Shown in pieces: positions 1 to 7,025 of a DNA stretch of 10,388 bases. Position numbers and translations under genes: made by a program. The notes under the pieces were generated by a model that saw only the letters and a program-made list of their open reading frames with translations, was not told the DNA's origin and made no database searches. Source of the DNA: an uncultured Candidatus Saccharibacteria bacterium. Lineage in GTDB: Bacteria > Patescibacteria > Saccharimonadia > Saccharimonadales > UBA6022. The DNA lies in NCBI GenBank assembly GCA_946886125.1, contig CAMPHY010000023.1, positions 1 to 10,388 of the forward strand, read 5' to 3'. How positions within the stretch are numbered: position 1 is the first letter of the stretch; each line of letters starts with the position of its first letter.

Positions 1-62
1 AATTTCATACGGTACATTTGGTTGATTACAGGATCGTCTTCGATGATAGCTATTTTCGTCAT
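1..62 (-). CDS. Response regulator, receiver domain (N-terminal fragment)
   Basis: Read leftward from an ATG at 62-60, the sequence encodes MTKIAIIEDDPVINQMYRMK and then leaves the window. This is the classic start of a CheY-like receiver domain: strand beta1 (KIAII), the acidic pocket pair E8-D9-D10 that binds Mg2+, and the helix alpha1 pattern xMYRMKF common in response regulators of CPR bacteria. Only about 20 residues are visible, so the phosphoacceptor Asp and any output domain lie outside the window. It is divergent from the methyltransferase and histidine-kinase genes and is the natural candidate partner of that kinase (inference from position). There is no Shine-Dalgarno sequence. A TATAAT at 76-71 on this strand ends eight bases before the ATG, so the message is probably leaderless. 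Confidence 0.82.
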   Translation of the reverse strand, partial: MTKIAIIEDDPVINQMYRMK

Positions 63-70
63 ACTTGTTT

Positions 71-76
71 ATTATA
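71..76 (-). promoter_or_regulatory. -10 box for the response-regulator gene
   Basis: Minus-strand TATAAT, eight bases upstream of the ATG at 62. A second, phase-shifted reading is an extended -10, TGC-TATTAT, at 82-74. No convincing -35 box is seen. It overlaps the plus-strand TATAAT at 73-78. Confidence 0.5.
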
Positions 77-78
77 AT
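73..78 (+). promoter_or_regulatory. -10 box for the methyltransferase-kinase operon
   Basis: Exact TATAAT; transcription would start near 85. That leaves a leader of about 25 nt containing the purine-rich AAAGGGG (93-99) before the GTG at 110. The -35 region at about 50-55 lies inside the divergent gene and matches consensus poorly. Confidence 0.5.
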
Positions 79-109
79 AGCATATGCAATTCAAAGGGGT
101 GGAATCAGC

Positions 110-1129
110 GTGACCGAACGAGATGTACTTGACGAACAAATCGAACAGCTTTACATGGTTGGTGAACAAGTGTTTGATGACGGTATGCGACTTGAAAAAC
201 TGATTGTACCCGACAGAAGCGATCGGTCGCCTACGAAAGTTGAGATGCAGCAAATGATAGCGAATGCTGATGCGCTACTTGCCGCCAATAAACAGTGGAG
301 TGCACCTATCGACAGAGGCGAAGAACTCATTCTTGATAACCCGGTCTCGGAATGGGTGTATGATTCTCCTGGTATGCGAGAGTGGCGCTCCGAACTAGTG
401 CCACGAGCTGTCGCGCTATACCCAATGCAACGGCCAGATATCGATCAGCTTCCCCTAAGTGGCGGTGAAATTGATCCGGTCGCACGTAGTTTTTTTGTCG
501 ATGCACTCGACAGCATAGGTATTCGGACGCGTGCAAAAATTATGACATCAATAGCTGATCGTTATATTGAGGATGGCGCAAAGTGGGTGAGTTTGGCGTG
601 TGGTGCGGCTGTGCCAGTATTAGATGCGCTGCAGTCGGGTCGCCGTGCTGAAGCTATGGAGCTTCATCTGGTCGATCTTGATCCTACAGCGCTTGATTTT
701 GCCGAAGAGCTTGCCAGCGAGCGGGGAGTTGACCAGAAACATACATTGATGCGGCACGAGCTTAATTTGTTGCGCCAACTTGTTAAGACTGATCAACTCG
801 TTGATGATCTGGGCGAAGAGTCAGCTGATTTGGTTGACGCGTTAGGTATATTTGAATACTTTAATCAGCAAACAAGTACGCAGTTTATGAAAAATGCTTT
901 TCGGCTCGTCAAGCCAGGCGGCGCACTCATTGCGGCTAATATGTTACTGGATCGTCCTGAGCTTGATTTTAATCAACGAGGTATTGGTTGGCCGAAGATT
1001 TTCCCTCGTTCAATTGATCAACTTCGCGAAATTATTGTTTCTGCCGGACTACCCCTAGAGCAAGTAACAATGTCGATCCCTCAAGATGGTGTATATGTGG
1101 TAATTGAAATACGAAAGCCGGCACAGTAG
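110..1129 (+). CDS. Class I SAM-dependent methyltransferase
   Basis: A 339-residue protein predicted to transfer a methyl group from S-adenosylmethionine to an unidentified substrate. The Rossmann-type methyltransferase fold occupies the C-terminal half. Motif I is VSLACGAAVPVL (about 160-171). The acidic end of beta2 is LVDLDP (187-192, with D191 likely binding the ribose of SAM). Then come a DALGIFEYF segment (motif IV region) and RLVKPGGALIAANM (motif V/VI region). The N-terminal ~150 residues are acidic, helical and not recognised. GTG at 110 is chosen because AAAGGGG lies about 10 bases upstream; an in-frame TTG at 65 lies upstream of the -10 box and is unlikely to be in the message. The kinase gene begins one base after the stop, so the two are probably translationally coupled. 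The ACGAA...LVDLDP...AL pattern reminds me of the PhcB-type fatty-acid methyl-ester family, but this is from memory and unproven. Confidence 0.85.
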   Translation: MTERDVLDEQIEQLYMVGEQVFDDGMRLEKLIVPDRSDRSPTKVEMQQMIANADALLAANKQWSAPIDRGEELILDNPVSEWVYDSPGMREWRSELVPRAVALYPMQRPDIDQLPLSGGEIDPVARSFFVDALDSIGIRTRAKIMTSIADRYIEDGAKWVSLACGAAVPVLDALQSGRRAEAMELHLVDLDPTALDFAEELASERGVDQKHTLMRHELNLLRQLVKTDQLVDDLGEESADLVDALGIFEYFNQQTSTQFMKNAFRLVKPGGALIAANMLLDRPELDFNQRGIGWPKIFPRSIDQLREIIVSAGLPLEQVTMSIPQDGVYVVIEIRKPAQ

Positions 1130-1130
1130 T

Positions 1131-3344
1131 ATGCTGATTTTGCAATTGCTTCCGCTGTTAACTGGTCTGACCTCGCTTCTACTTGCTGTAATTGTGTTAA
1201 GTGGACAAAAAAAGGTTGCTTTAAGATGGCCATTTGCTTGTTTCGCTTTTGCAATGGGTCTATGGTCAATTTGTATCAGCTTATTTCTTATTACGACAGA
1301 TCCAAGTTGGGCATTGGTGTTTGCGTTAATATACTATGCCTCTGCGCTACTATTGGTGTACGGTTTTTTGCTATTTAGCTTAGTATTTGCAGAAAAAGGC
1401 ACTCTTGATAAGTATAAAAAGCGATGGGCGGTAGTGTTGGCTGTACCGATTCTCTTGGTATTAACCGATGTCATTCGCCCTAACGGACTGATTGAAGGTG
1501 TGACAGTTGGTTCGATGGGCGGTAATGTAGTGTCGCTTGCGGCTGATACGTATTTTATTTATTCTATTGTTTTTATATTGTATGGACTTGCAGCCTTGGT
1601 GCTTCTCGTCACGAGGTCTCTACAGGCTCGCAAGGCAAAAAGAATGAGTCGTGAAACCAAGCAGCTACACTTAATTACAATTGTTATGAGTATATGTCTT
1701 CCGGCTGGCGCACTATTTAACCTAATGCTGCCACTTGTCGGCAACTATTATTTTATTATGATAGGACCACTCTTTGCGTTACCGATTGTTGTCGTTATTT
1801 TTTACGCTATTATGAAGTATAGTTTATTTGATATTCGTCTAGCACTTGTACGATCTGCGGCATACTTACTATCACTAGTAACGCTCGGCGTCATCTACTT
1901 TATATTAGCGGTATTTGTGTCTCAGCTTTTCTTTGGTGAAGTCTTTGTAGCGGAGTATAGTATTATTAATTTCGGTCTAGCAATAATAGTGGCATTCACG
2001 TTTCAGCCGCTACGAAGTTTTTTTGACATGATAACCAACCGGATTTTTTATCAAGGTGTATATAATAGTGATGAATTTTTTGCGCGCCTCACGCGTAAGT
2101 TGACATCAACGACCGATTTGCGTGGACTACTTGAACGGGCTGCATACGAAATAGGTGATACGCTTAAGGCGGAGCAAGCGTTTTTCTTTGTCTACTGTAG
2201 TGACAATCGGCATATCTCAACTGGTACGCGCCACCACAAGCGGTTACCGGTGCATGATATTCAAATGCTTGATGAATATATAGCTAGACACGGCGATGGG
2301 CTGTTGGTTGCTGAAGCATTCACATCCGATCATGCTATGAGTCGACTCATGCGTAGTCATAAAATTGCGTTACTACTGCCACTCATAGGTGCGGAAAATA
2401 CTATAGGTTATATGTGCTTAGGTGAAAGGCGTAGCGGAGAATATTCTAGACGAGATATTAAAGTACTTGCCACCGTAACAGACGAACTTATTATTGCAAT
2501 TCAAAACGCACTATCGGTCCAAGAAGTAAAAGAGCTAAATGCAACTTTGCAGCAGCGAATCGACGAGGCTACGAAAGAACTGCGTCACAGTAATGCACAA
2601 TTGCAACGACTTGACGAGGCAAAAGATGAGTTTGTGAGTATGGCTTCTCATCAGCTGCGTACTCCGCTTACCAGTGTTAAAGGATATATCGATATGGTGC
2701 TCGAAGGTGACGCAGGTAAGATCAGTGATATGCAAAAGCACTTACTTGGCGAAGCATTTACAAGTAGTGAGCGTATGGTGCACTTGATTAACGACTTCCT
2801 TAATGTGTCTCGGCTTCAGACTGGAAAGTTTATGATTGATCGTCGCGCAATTAATCTTGCGAAAGTGGTCGCTCAGGAGGTAGATAGTCTACGTACGACA
2901 GCGAAACAGCGCAAGCTTACACTGCAGTATAAAGAACCGTCAAAGTTCCCAACTCTTTATTTAGATGAGGGCAAAGTACGACAAGTGGTGATGAATTTTA
3001 TTGATAATGCAATGTATTATTCTAAGACGGAAACAGTGATTAAGATCGAGCTATCGATTGATGATTCGCAAGTGTGTCTAAAAGTAAAAGATACTGGTAT
3101 TGGCGTGCCAGAGAATGAACAGGCCAACTTATTCACAAAATTCTACCGAGCTAGTAATGCTCGCAAACAACGGCCTGATGGTACGGGCGTAGGCCTTTAT
3201 CTGGCTAAAAGAGTAATTGTTGCCCACGGTGGTAAGGTGGTTTTTGAATCAAGCTTAGGTAAGGGGAGTGTATTTGGCTTTTGTCTACCGTTGAAGCAAG
3301 TGGAATCAGCTCCCGCTCACGAGACGGACAATCTCGATAATTAG
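1131..3344 (+). CDS. Membrane sensor histidine kinase (multi-pass sensor, GAF-like, HisKA, HATPase_c)
   Basis: A 737-residue kinase that should autophosphorylate on His and pass phosphate to a response regulator. About nine hydrophobic segments are visible (roughly 5-25, 35-55, 61-86, 99-113, 143-161, 187-203, 213-235, 249-273, 279-297), like the 7TM-type N-terminal sensor of many CPR and Gram-positive kinases, with the KYSLFDIRL sequence that follows such domains (229-237 and on). Residues about 320-460 resemble a GAF domain, followed by a coiled coil (about 463-500). The H-box ASHQLRTPLTS carries the phosphoacceptor H507. The ATP-binding domain has the N-box NFIDNA (N626), the G1 box DTGIG (from D654) and the G2 box GTGVG (684-688), so it looks catalytically intact. 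ATG at 1131 directly follows the methyltransferase stop; the longer in-frame start at 1104 would overlap that gene. There is no strong ribosome site, as expected for coupling. The last 39 bases overlap a convergent gene. The likely partner is the regulator at the left edge. Confidence 0.93.
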   Translation: MLILQLLPLLTGLTSLLLAVIVLSGQKKVALRWPFACFAFAMGLWSICISLFLITTDPSWALVFALIYYASALLLVYGFLLFSLVFAEKGTLDKYKKRWAVVLAVPILLVLTDVIRPNGLIEGVTVGSMGGNVVSLAADTYFIYSIVFILYGLAALVLLVTRSLQARKAKRMSRETKQLHLITIVMSICLPAGALFNLMLPLVGNYYFIMIGPLFALPIVVVIFYAIMKYSLFDIRLALVRSAAYLLSLVTLGVIYFILAVFVSQLFFGEVFVAEYSIINFGLAIIVAFTFQPLRSFFDMITNRIFYQGVYNSDEFFARLTRKLTSTTDLRGLLERAAYEIGDTLKAEQAFFFVYCSDNRHISTGTRHHKRLPVHDIQMLDEYIARHGDGLLVAEAFTSDHAMSRLMRSHKIALLLPLIGAENTIGYMCLGERRSGEYSRRDIKVLATVTDELIIAIQNALSVQEVKELNATLQQRIDEATKELRHSNAQLQRLDEAKDEFVSMASHQLRTPLTSVKGYIDMVLEGDAGKISDMQKHLLGEAFTSSERMVHLINDFLNVSRLQTGKFMIDRRAINLAKVVAQEVDSLRTTAKQRKLTLQYKEPSKFPTLYLDEGKVRQVVMNFIDNAMYYSKTETVIKIELSIDDSQVCLKVKDTGIGVPENEQANLFTKFYRASNARKQRPDGTGVGLYLAKRVIVAHGGKVVFESSLGKGSVFGFCLPLKQVESAPAHETDNLDN

Positions 3345-3527
3345 TATAACGAGCGCTGCAAGCACGAGACTGCTAATAATGAGCGGCTTCAGTATTTTTT
3401 TGCGTTCAAACCACCATTGGCTTGGTCTGCTACGATTAGCAGCGGTAACGCGCGTTACAACGGGACGAGCTACCTTTGCTTCGTTGCCTGAATATTTTTT
3501 GGTTCGTTTTTTCTTCTGCTTTGCCAT
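3306..3527 (-). CDS. Small basic single-pass membrane protein, unrecognised
   Basis: A 73-residue protein. The N-terminus is very basic (MAKQKKKRTKKYSG), followed by a polar stretch with SQWWFERKKILKPL. One transmembrane helix sits near the C-terminus (LIISSLVLAALVILIIEIVRLV) with a tiny SGS tail. The charge pattern suggests the basic part is cytoplasmic. I do not recognise the family. ATG at 3527 is preferred to an in-frame TTG at 3545, because TATACT at 3541-3536 ends eight bases before the ATG, giving a leaderless message; there is no Shine-Dalgarno sequence. Its 3' end overlaps the kinase gene by 39 bases in antisense orientation, so the two messages can base-pair. It is separated from the surface-protein gene upstream by a terminator. 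Confidence 0.7.
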   Translation of the reverse strand: MAKQKKKRTKKYSGNEAKVARPVVTRVTAANRSRPSQWWFERKKILKPLIISSLVLAALVILIIEIVRLVSGS

Positions 3528-3535
3528 ATATTCGT

Positions 3536-3541
3536 AGTATA
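3536..3541 (-). promoter_or_regulatory. -10 box of the small membrane-protein gene
   Basis: TATACT on the minus strand, eight bases before the ATG at 3527, immediately after the T-tract of the upstream terminator. The -35 region falls in the terminator loop and matches consensus poorly, so the call rests on the -10 and its spacing. Confidence 0.4.
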
Positions 3542-3542
3542 T

Positions 3543-3576
3543 CAAAAATACCCTCCGTTAGTATACGGAGGGTATT
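3543..3576 (-). terminator. Intrinsic terminator of the surface-protein gene
   Basis: Perfect 11-bp inverted repeat, 3548-3558 with 3565-3575, and a six-base loop. On the minus strand it is followed by a TTTTT-rich tail. It lies about 70 bases after the stop of the LPXTG protein, which is transcribed towards it. Confidence 0.8.
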
Positions 3577-3642
3577 ATGGCTGAGGCTGATAGCGTCAGT
3601 AGAATGAGCGGTCAGTCTCGGTTAATCGGTCGCTATAGGCTC

Positions 3643-4986
3643 TTATAGTGCGCGTCGGCTAGCTATGTAATAGCTTGCGCTTGCGATCAATGATCCCAGG
3701 CCAAGAGCGGCAACGAGACCTTCGACTGGACCAGTTTGTGGGAGCTCTTTTGGAGTCTCCGGTGTCTTTGGTGTCTTTGGAGTCTCAGGGGTTTTAGGCT
3801 CCTCTGGTGTTACAGGAGTTTCCTTGCACTCTTTGCTGTCTTTTGGCAAATGTTCTTTGCCAGGAATTGGACAATTGTCTTTTGGCTCTTCGCACTTTTT
3901 CTCAACAGTTACTTTTGCTGTGTCTTCTTTCCAACCAAAGTCAGTAGTAGCGCGAGCAGTGTTGATCAGCGAGTTGTGTCCACATTTAGGTAGCTTGTTA
4001 TTTTCGGCAATTTTTGCGCTGAAAATAATCCAAGCGCCACCATTGTGTCCGTATGAACCAATGTTAATACCGTCTTTAGTGATATTGTCACTTGCTTTAA
4101 GGCCAGCTGGGTGAAGGGCATTACCAAGTTTTGTTGAGCCGTTCACATATGTTGCACCTGCAGGAAGCTTATCGCTTATAACGACGTTGTCGGTTTGCGC
4201 TTCACCAATGTTCTTGTATTCTATGAGGTAGTCAACAGTTTCACCTGGCTTGGCGTCATAGTTTTCTGTCCATTTGTTTGCGCCATGCTTGCTCACCTCT
4301 TTGGTGACAGTATGGTTAGCGGTTTGAGCAACTTGGGCTTTTACCTTGAAGCTCACGTAGCCTGAATACTGGAAGCAGCCAGGAACTTTACCATCAAGTT
4401 TGTCGTATCCCACCTTTGCACCTTGATCAGTGACGATGCTGTCGCTGAGGCTAGTGCCAGCTTGGCCAAATACATTGTTGTAAAACTTAGTTGACCCATT
4501 TACGTACGTTAAGTTGAAGTTGCGATCACTGTTAAAAATCGCTTGATCCCATACACGGTTCGGCGTCGCATTGTCAGCAGTGATGAAGCCATCGATTTGG
4601 ATCTTCTTGCCAGTCGTGTTTGGCACATTTGCCATGACGCGAGTGTTTTCTGCAACTAGATTAAGGCTGCTGGCAGCGTTGTTGTGTACATACATCTGTA
4701 CCAAGTATTCTTTACCATTTTCAACGTTTAGTTCATCTTTCCAGTTGCCTGGGCGGGTGTCCGAAGCGTCTTTAATGCGTACGAAATTACGTTCGTCGCC
4801 ATAATCAGGGTTATTGGTGATCGAGTTAAATGTGATATAGTCAGCCGGATTTTCGACTGTAAATGTTGCACGATCTGGTCCCCATGCAAGCAATGCAGCT
4901 GGTACGACGACTGCCGCGGCAACCATCGCAAGTAATGCACTAGAGCGCTTTGGGGCGTTGCGCAATGTGGTAAGTAGTTTACCCAT
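3643..4986 (-). CDS. Sortase-anchored surface protein with DUF11-like repeats (LPQTG)
   Basis: A 447-residue exported protein. Residues 1-35 form a signal peptide: basic start, then a long Ala/Val-rich hydrophobic core ending near LLAWGPDRA. The ectodomain (about 40-365) holds two related modules, each with a YVNGSTK motif (161-167 and 280-286). The second has the DUF11 pattern KPGETVDYLIEYKN...VVISDKLPAGATYV. A cysteine-containing segment (four Cys between 335 and 387) follows, then a TPETPK-type stalk (about 390-413). The anchor is a complete sorting signal: LPQTG at 415-419, a hydrophobic helix and a basic SRRAL tail. Sortase should cut between T418 and G419 and attach the protein to the cell surface. 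ATG at 4986 has AAGGAG (5000-4995) eight bases upstream; a longer reading from 5028 lacks this support. No sortase gene is in the window. Likely roles are adhesion or an S-layer-like coat (inference). Confidence 0.9.
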   Translation of the reverse strand: MGKLLTTLRNAPKRSSALLAMVAAAVVVPAALLAWGPDRATFTVENPADYITFNSITNNPDYGDERNFVRIKDASDTRPGNWKDELNVENGKEYLVQMYVHNNAASSLNLVAENTRVMANVPNTTGKKIQIDGFITADNATPNRVWDQAIFNSDRNFNLTYVNGSTKFYNNVFGQAGTSLSDSIVTDQGAKVGYDKLDGKVPGCFQYSGYVSFKVKAQVAQTANHTVTKEVSKHGANKWTENYDAKPGETVDYLIEYKNIGEAQTDNVVISDKLPAGATYVNGSTKLGNALHPAGLKASDNITKDGINIGSYGHNGGAWIIFSAKIAENNKLPKCGHNSLINTARATTDFGWKEDTAKVTVEKKCEEPKDNCPIPGKEHLPKDSKECKETPVTPEEPKTPETPKTPKTPETPKELPQTGPVEGLVAALGLGSLIASASYYIASRRAL

Positions 4987-5043
4987 AGTAAATTCTCCTT
5001 TATTGGTCCGTCTCTCGGTTGGAGCCAATTAATTATCCTCAAT

Positions 5044-5072
5044 ATTATATATCAATTCTGTTGTAATGTCAA
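5044..5072 (-). promoter_or_regulatory. Consensus sigma70-type promoter of the surface-protein gene
   Basis: Minus-strand TTGACA (5072-5067), exactly 17 bases, then TATAAT (5049-5044): both hexamers match consensus. Transcription would start near 5037, giving a leader of about 50 nt with a good Shine-Dalgarno sequence. It predicts high constitutive expression. Confidence 0.88.
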
Positions 5073-5161
5073 ATATTCGTTTATAAGTGCTATAACAGAC
5101 CGAATTGTTAATATATACATCTGTATGGAAAAATCAGATTATAACTTAGCATACAAAGGGT

Positions 5162-5202
5162 TGATCTCGAGGAGATCAGTTACATCACGAGTCAAATGAC
5201 TC
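5162..5202. repeat. Two adjacent perfect short dyads in the gap between two minus-strand genes
   Basis: TGATCTC-gag-GAGATCA (5162-5178) and GAGTCA-aa-TGACTC (5189-5202). They lie in the 240-base gene-free stretch upstream of the surface-protein promoter and downstream of the lipoprotein terminator. They could be protein-binding sites or back-up terminator stems; neither has a T-tract. No gene is visible in this gap. Confidence 0.4.
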
Positions 5203-5260
5203 AAGCGGAAAACTGAACTCCTCAGAGAAGGTGTACGAAATATGAAATGAAAAACCAGAT

Positions 5261-5298
5261 AAGTGGGAGTGACGTCATGAACGACATCACTCCCACTT
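5261..5298 (-). terminator. Hairpin terminator of the lipoprotein operon
   Basis: A 12-bp perfect outer stem (5261-5272 with 5287-5298), one internal mismatch, three more pairs and a six-base loop. It starts 14 bases after the lipoprotein stop. On the minus strand a TTTTT run follows about six bases later, so the tail is imperfect but the position fits. Confidence 0.65.
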
Positions 5299-5312
5299 GC
5301 TGGATTAGCCTG

Positions 5313-7013
5313 CTAGCAGGTTGTCTTGCCTGGCGCAGGCACACAGGTTGTCGGTGGATCCGACGGCGCTGGTGCTGCTGACTCCGGCGGCGGAATAGGC
5401 CGTGGTCCCGGAGGGTTGGGGCTCGGTGGAGGTACGATGACCGTACCTCCACCGCCACCTGGCTTCGGAATTACCACAGGGGCAGGTTCCGGGGCAGGTG
5501 GTGCTGGCGGCGGAGTATATACCGGAGGTGGATTCACCGGTTCTACTGGTTGGTGATGCTCAGGTGCCGCAGGGAGGGGGTTTGGCATCTGCTGTTGAGG
5601 CAGATTCCCCTGGTTCTGCGGTGCCTTCTCCACTCCGTCTTTGCAGACGGGGTATACGCCATATGGCTTGTCTGGAGGACAAACTGCTGGCGGCGGAGGC
5701 GGGGGTGTCGTCACTACTGGAGGTGGTGGCGTCTTCCCGGGCGGCGGTGGTGTCTTCACCACTGGAGGTGGTGTTTTGACGGGTGGTGGCGGCGGCGGAG
5801 GTACATGACATTCGCCGTTTGGTTTCAGAACCGTGCCCTTGGGGCAGACTTCTTTACCTACTGGTCGCGAGATCGATACAGCCGTGGCAATGCCAGGCTT
5901 CACAATGCGGATGGTTTTAGCTCCCACATTGAAACAATCGGCTCGCAGTGTCGCCTCGGGGATGAGTATCCCATCGGCTGTGATGTACAGCCAGTAAAGA
6001 TCACCTGGACGCGACTCACGCCACTGCCCAACCGTCTTCACTTTTCCATCCTGGAAGTAGGATGTTCCCAAGATCTGAGACGCATCCTTCAACTGGAGGG
6101 GGATATACCCTGCGCCGGTAAGCGCGCGGGTCTCTTCCGATTTGCCGACTGCATTCAGCACATGTTCACGAGCAACTTTCGCTCCTGGAGCTCCACTGGC
6201 AAAATATTTTGCAATATCTTGCGTGGTTTCCATGTAGGTGATGTTGTTGCCGTCGTAAAACGGCGCACCACCTGTCTCGACTTCGTGCTTGTCGTGTTGA
6301 ACAGCCAAAACACCCTTCGAACCGACGAGGACATCGTCCTCGTCAGCGTTGGGAAGAAACGCCCTGATCTGTGCGGCAAGTGCCTCGCTGTCGGAGACAG
6401 TGACACCCTTGCTGTCGATCTTCTGGGCCTCACTCATGTAAATTGCAATGAATGAAGCGCGAAGCAGATTATCGGTCTCCTTGAGCTCCTTGGCCAGCGC
6501 GGCCGTCTGGGTGACGGCCTTGTTGGTGTCGGAAAGCTCTTGGAAGACTTTTTCTCCTAGGTCCTTGCACTTGTTGAGCAGAAATGCTGTTGTAGCATCA
6601 TCTTCAGGCTTCAGAGCGTTACGCTCCTCTTCCGTCAGGCATGCATTTGCAGCAGCTTGCTGCTCGGGATTCAGTGCTGGACTGAGCGGTAGTCCGTCAG
6701 GTCCGCACTTGATGTGCGTTTGAGCCTGAACGGCAGTTTTGGTCGCCGTGATCGCTTCAGTATTGCTGGGATCGAGACCCCAGTCACTGATTTGATTGCG
6801 GCGACCGCTGTTCTCGTTGGCCGATTCGGCATCACTGATGACAGCTGTCACCTCAACGGCCTTTTGGCCGCAGAGTTGAGCTATTGCTGTTGAATCTTTC
6901 AAGTCGAACGGCTGCACCTCGTTAGAGTTTGCCGTTGGGCTGCCACATGCACCCAGGAAGAGTGCAGCGACACTGGTCGGAGCTACAAGTAGCCCCTTCA
7001 TTGAAGCACGCAT
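5313..7013 (-). CDS. Large lipoprotein with proline-rich, cysteine-containing C-terminal tail, unrecognised
   Basis: A 566-residue predicted lipoprotein. The signal peptide ends in the lipobox LGAC with C23 as the lipidated residue, so the protein should be tethered outside the membrane. Residues about 25-400 form a globular, acidic, largely helical domain that I cannot place. Six cysteines are visible there, and an Ala-rich helical section runs about 150-200. From C402 the protein becomes a low-complexity stalk: poly-Pro, then KTPPP(P)VV-type repeats, a short CPPDKPYGVYPVC module (C445-C456), a Gln/Asn/Pro stretch, a GGGGG run and a Pro-rich end finishing in Cys. The paired-Cys pieces (CPKGT...NGEC and CPPDK...PVC) look alike and may be small disulphide modules. 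ATG at 7013 has AAAGG six bases upstream; the gene follows the four-helix protein by only 12 bases, so they form an operon. GC is much higher than in the genes on the left (38 of 60 at 6481-6540 by hand count), suggesting transfer. Confidence 0.85.
   Translation of the reverse strand: MRASMKGLLVAPTSVAALFLGACGSPTANSNEVQPFDLKDSTAIAQLCGQKAVEVTAVISDAESANENSGRRNQISDWGLDPSNTEAITATKTAVQAQTHIKCGPDGLPLSPALNPEQQAAANACLTEEERNALKPEDDATTAFLLNKCKDLGEKVFQELSDTNKAVTQTAALAKELKETDNLLRASFIAIYMSEAQKIDSKGVTVSDSEALAAQIRAFLPNADEDDVLVGSKGVLAVQHDKHEVETGGAPFYDGNNITYMETTQDIAKYFASGAPGAKVAREHVLNAVGKSEETRALTGAGYIPLQLKDASQILGTSYFQDGKVKTVGQWRESRPGDLYWLYITADGILIPEATLRADCFNVGAKTIRIVKPGIATAVSISRPVGKEVCPKGTVLKPNGECHVPPPPPPPVKTPPPVVKTPPPPGKTPPPPVVTTPPPPPPAVCPPDKPYGVYPVCKDGVEKAPQNQGNLPQQQMPNPLPAAPEHHQPVEPVNPPPVYTPPPAPPAPEPAPVVIPKPGGGGGTVIVPPPSPNPPGPRPIPPPESAAPAPSDPPTTCVPAPGKTTC
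5424..5454. repeat. Perfect inverted repeat inside the lipoprotein gene
   Basis: Arms of 13 bases (5424-5436 and 5442-5454), perfectly complementary around a five-base loop. It encodes the Gly run and the following VIVPPP. It would form a strong hairpin in the mRNA, but there is no T-tract and the arms are partly forced by Gly (GGN) and Pro (CCN) codons. Confidence 0.6.
5688..5801 (-). repeat. Proline-codon repeat tract (KTPPP(P)VV units)
   Basis: Imperfect tandem units coding for residues about 405-442 of the lipoprotein: PPPPPPPV, KTPPPVV, KTPPPPG, KTPPPPVV, TTPPPPPP. The tract is CCN-rich and likely to vary in length between strains. The product should be an extended polyproline-like stalk. 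Confidence 0.75.
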
Positions 7014-7025
7014 ATCGCGCCTTTC

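Noticed and set aside
65..109. Longer methyltransferase start at TTG 65
   Set aside because: It lies upstream of the plus-strand -10 box, has no ribosome site and overlaps the divergent promoter; GTG at 110 has a good purine-rich site.
1104..1130. Longer kinase start at 1104
   Set aside because: It would overlap the methyltransferase end and add a polar MKYESRHSS leader before the first helix; ATG at 1131 starts right at the hydrophobic segment and one base after the stop.
5688..5801. CRISPR or non-coding tandem repeat array
   Set aside because: The repetition follows codon periodicity for KTPPP(P)VV units, with no spacers and no constant repeat.
5326..6455. Long plus-strand reading frames opposite the lipoprotein gene
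   Set aside because: They are complements of the Pro/Gly-rich minus-strand gene, giving low-complexity Gly/Trp/Arg-rich products without ribosome sites; the minus frame has a lipobox, start signal and operon context.
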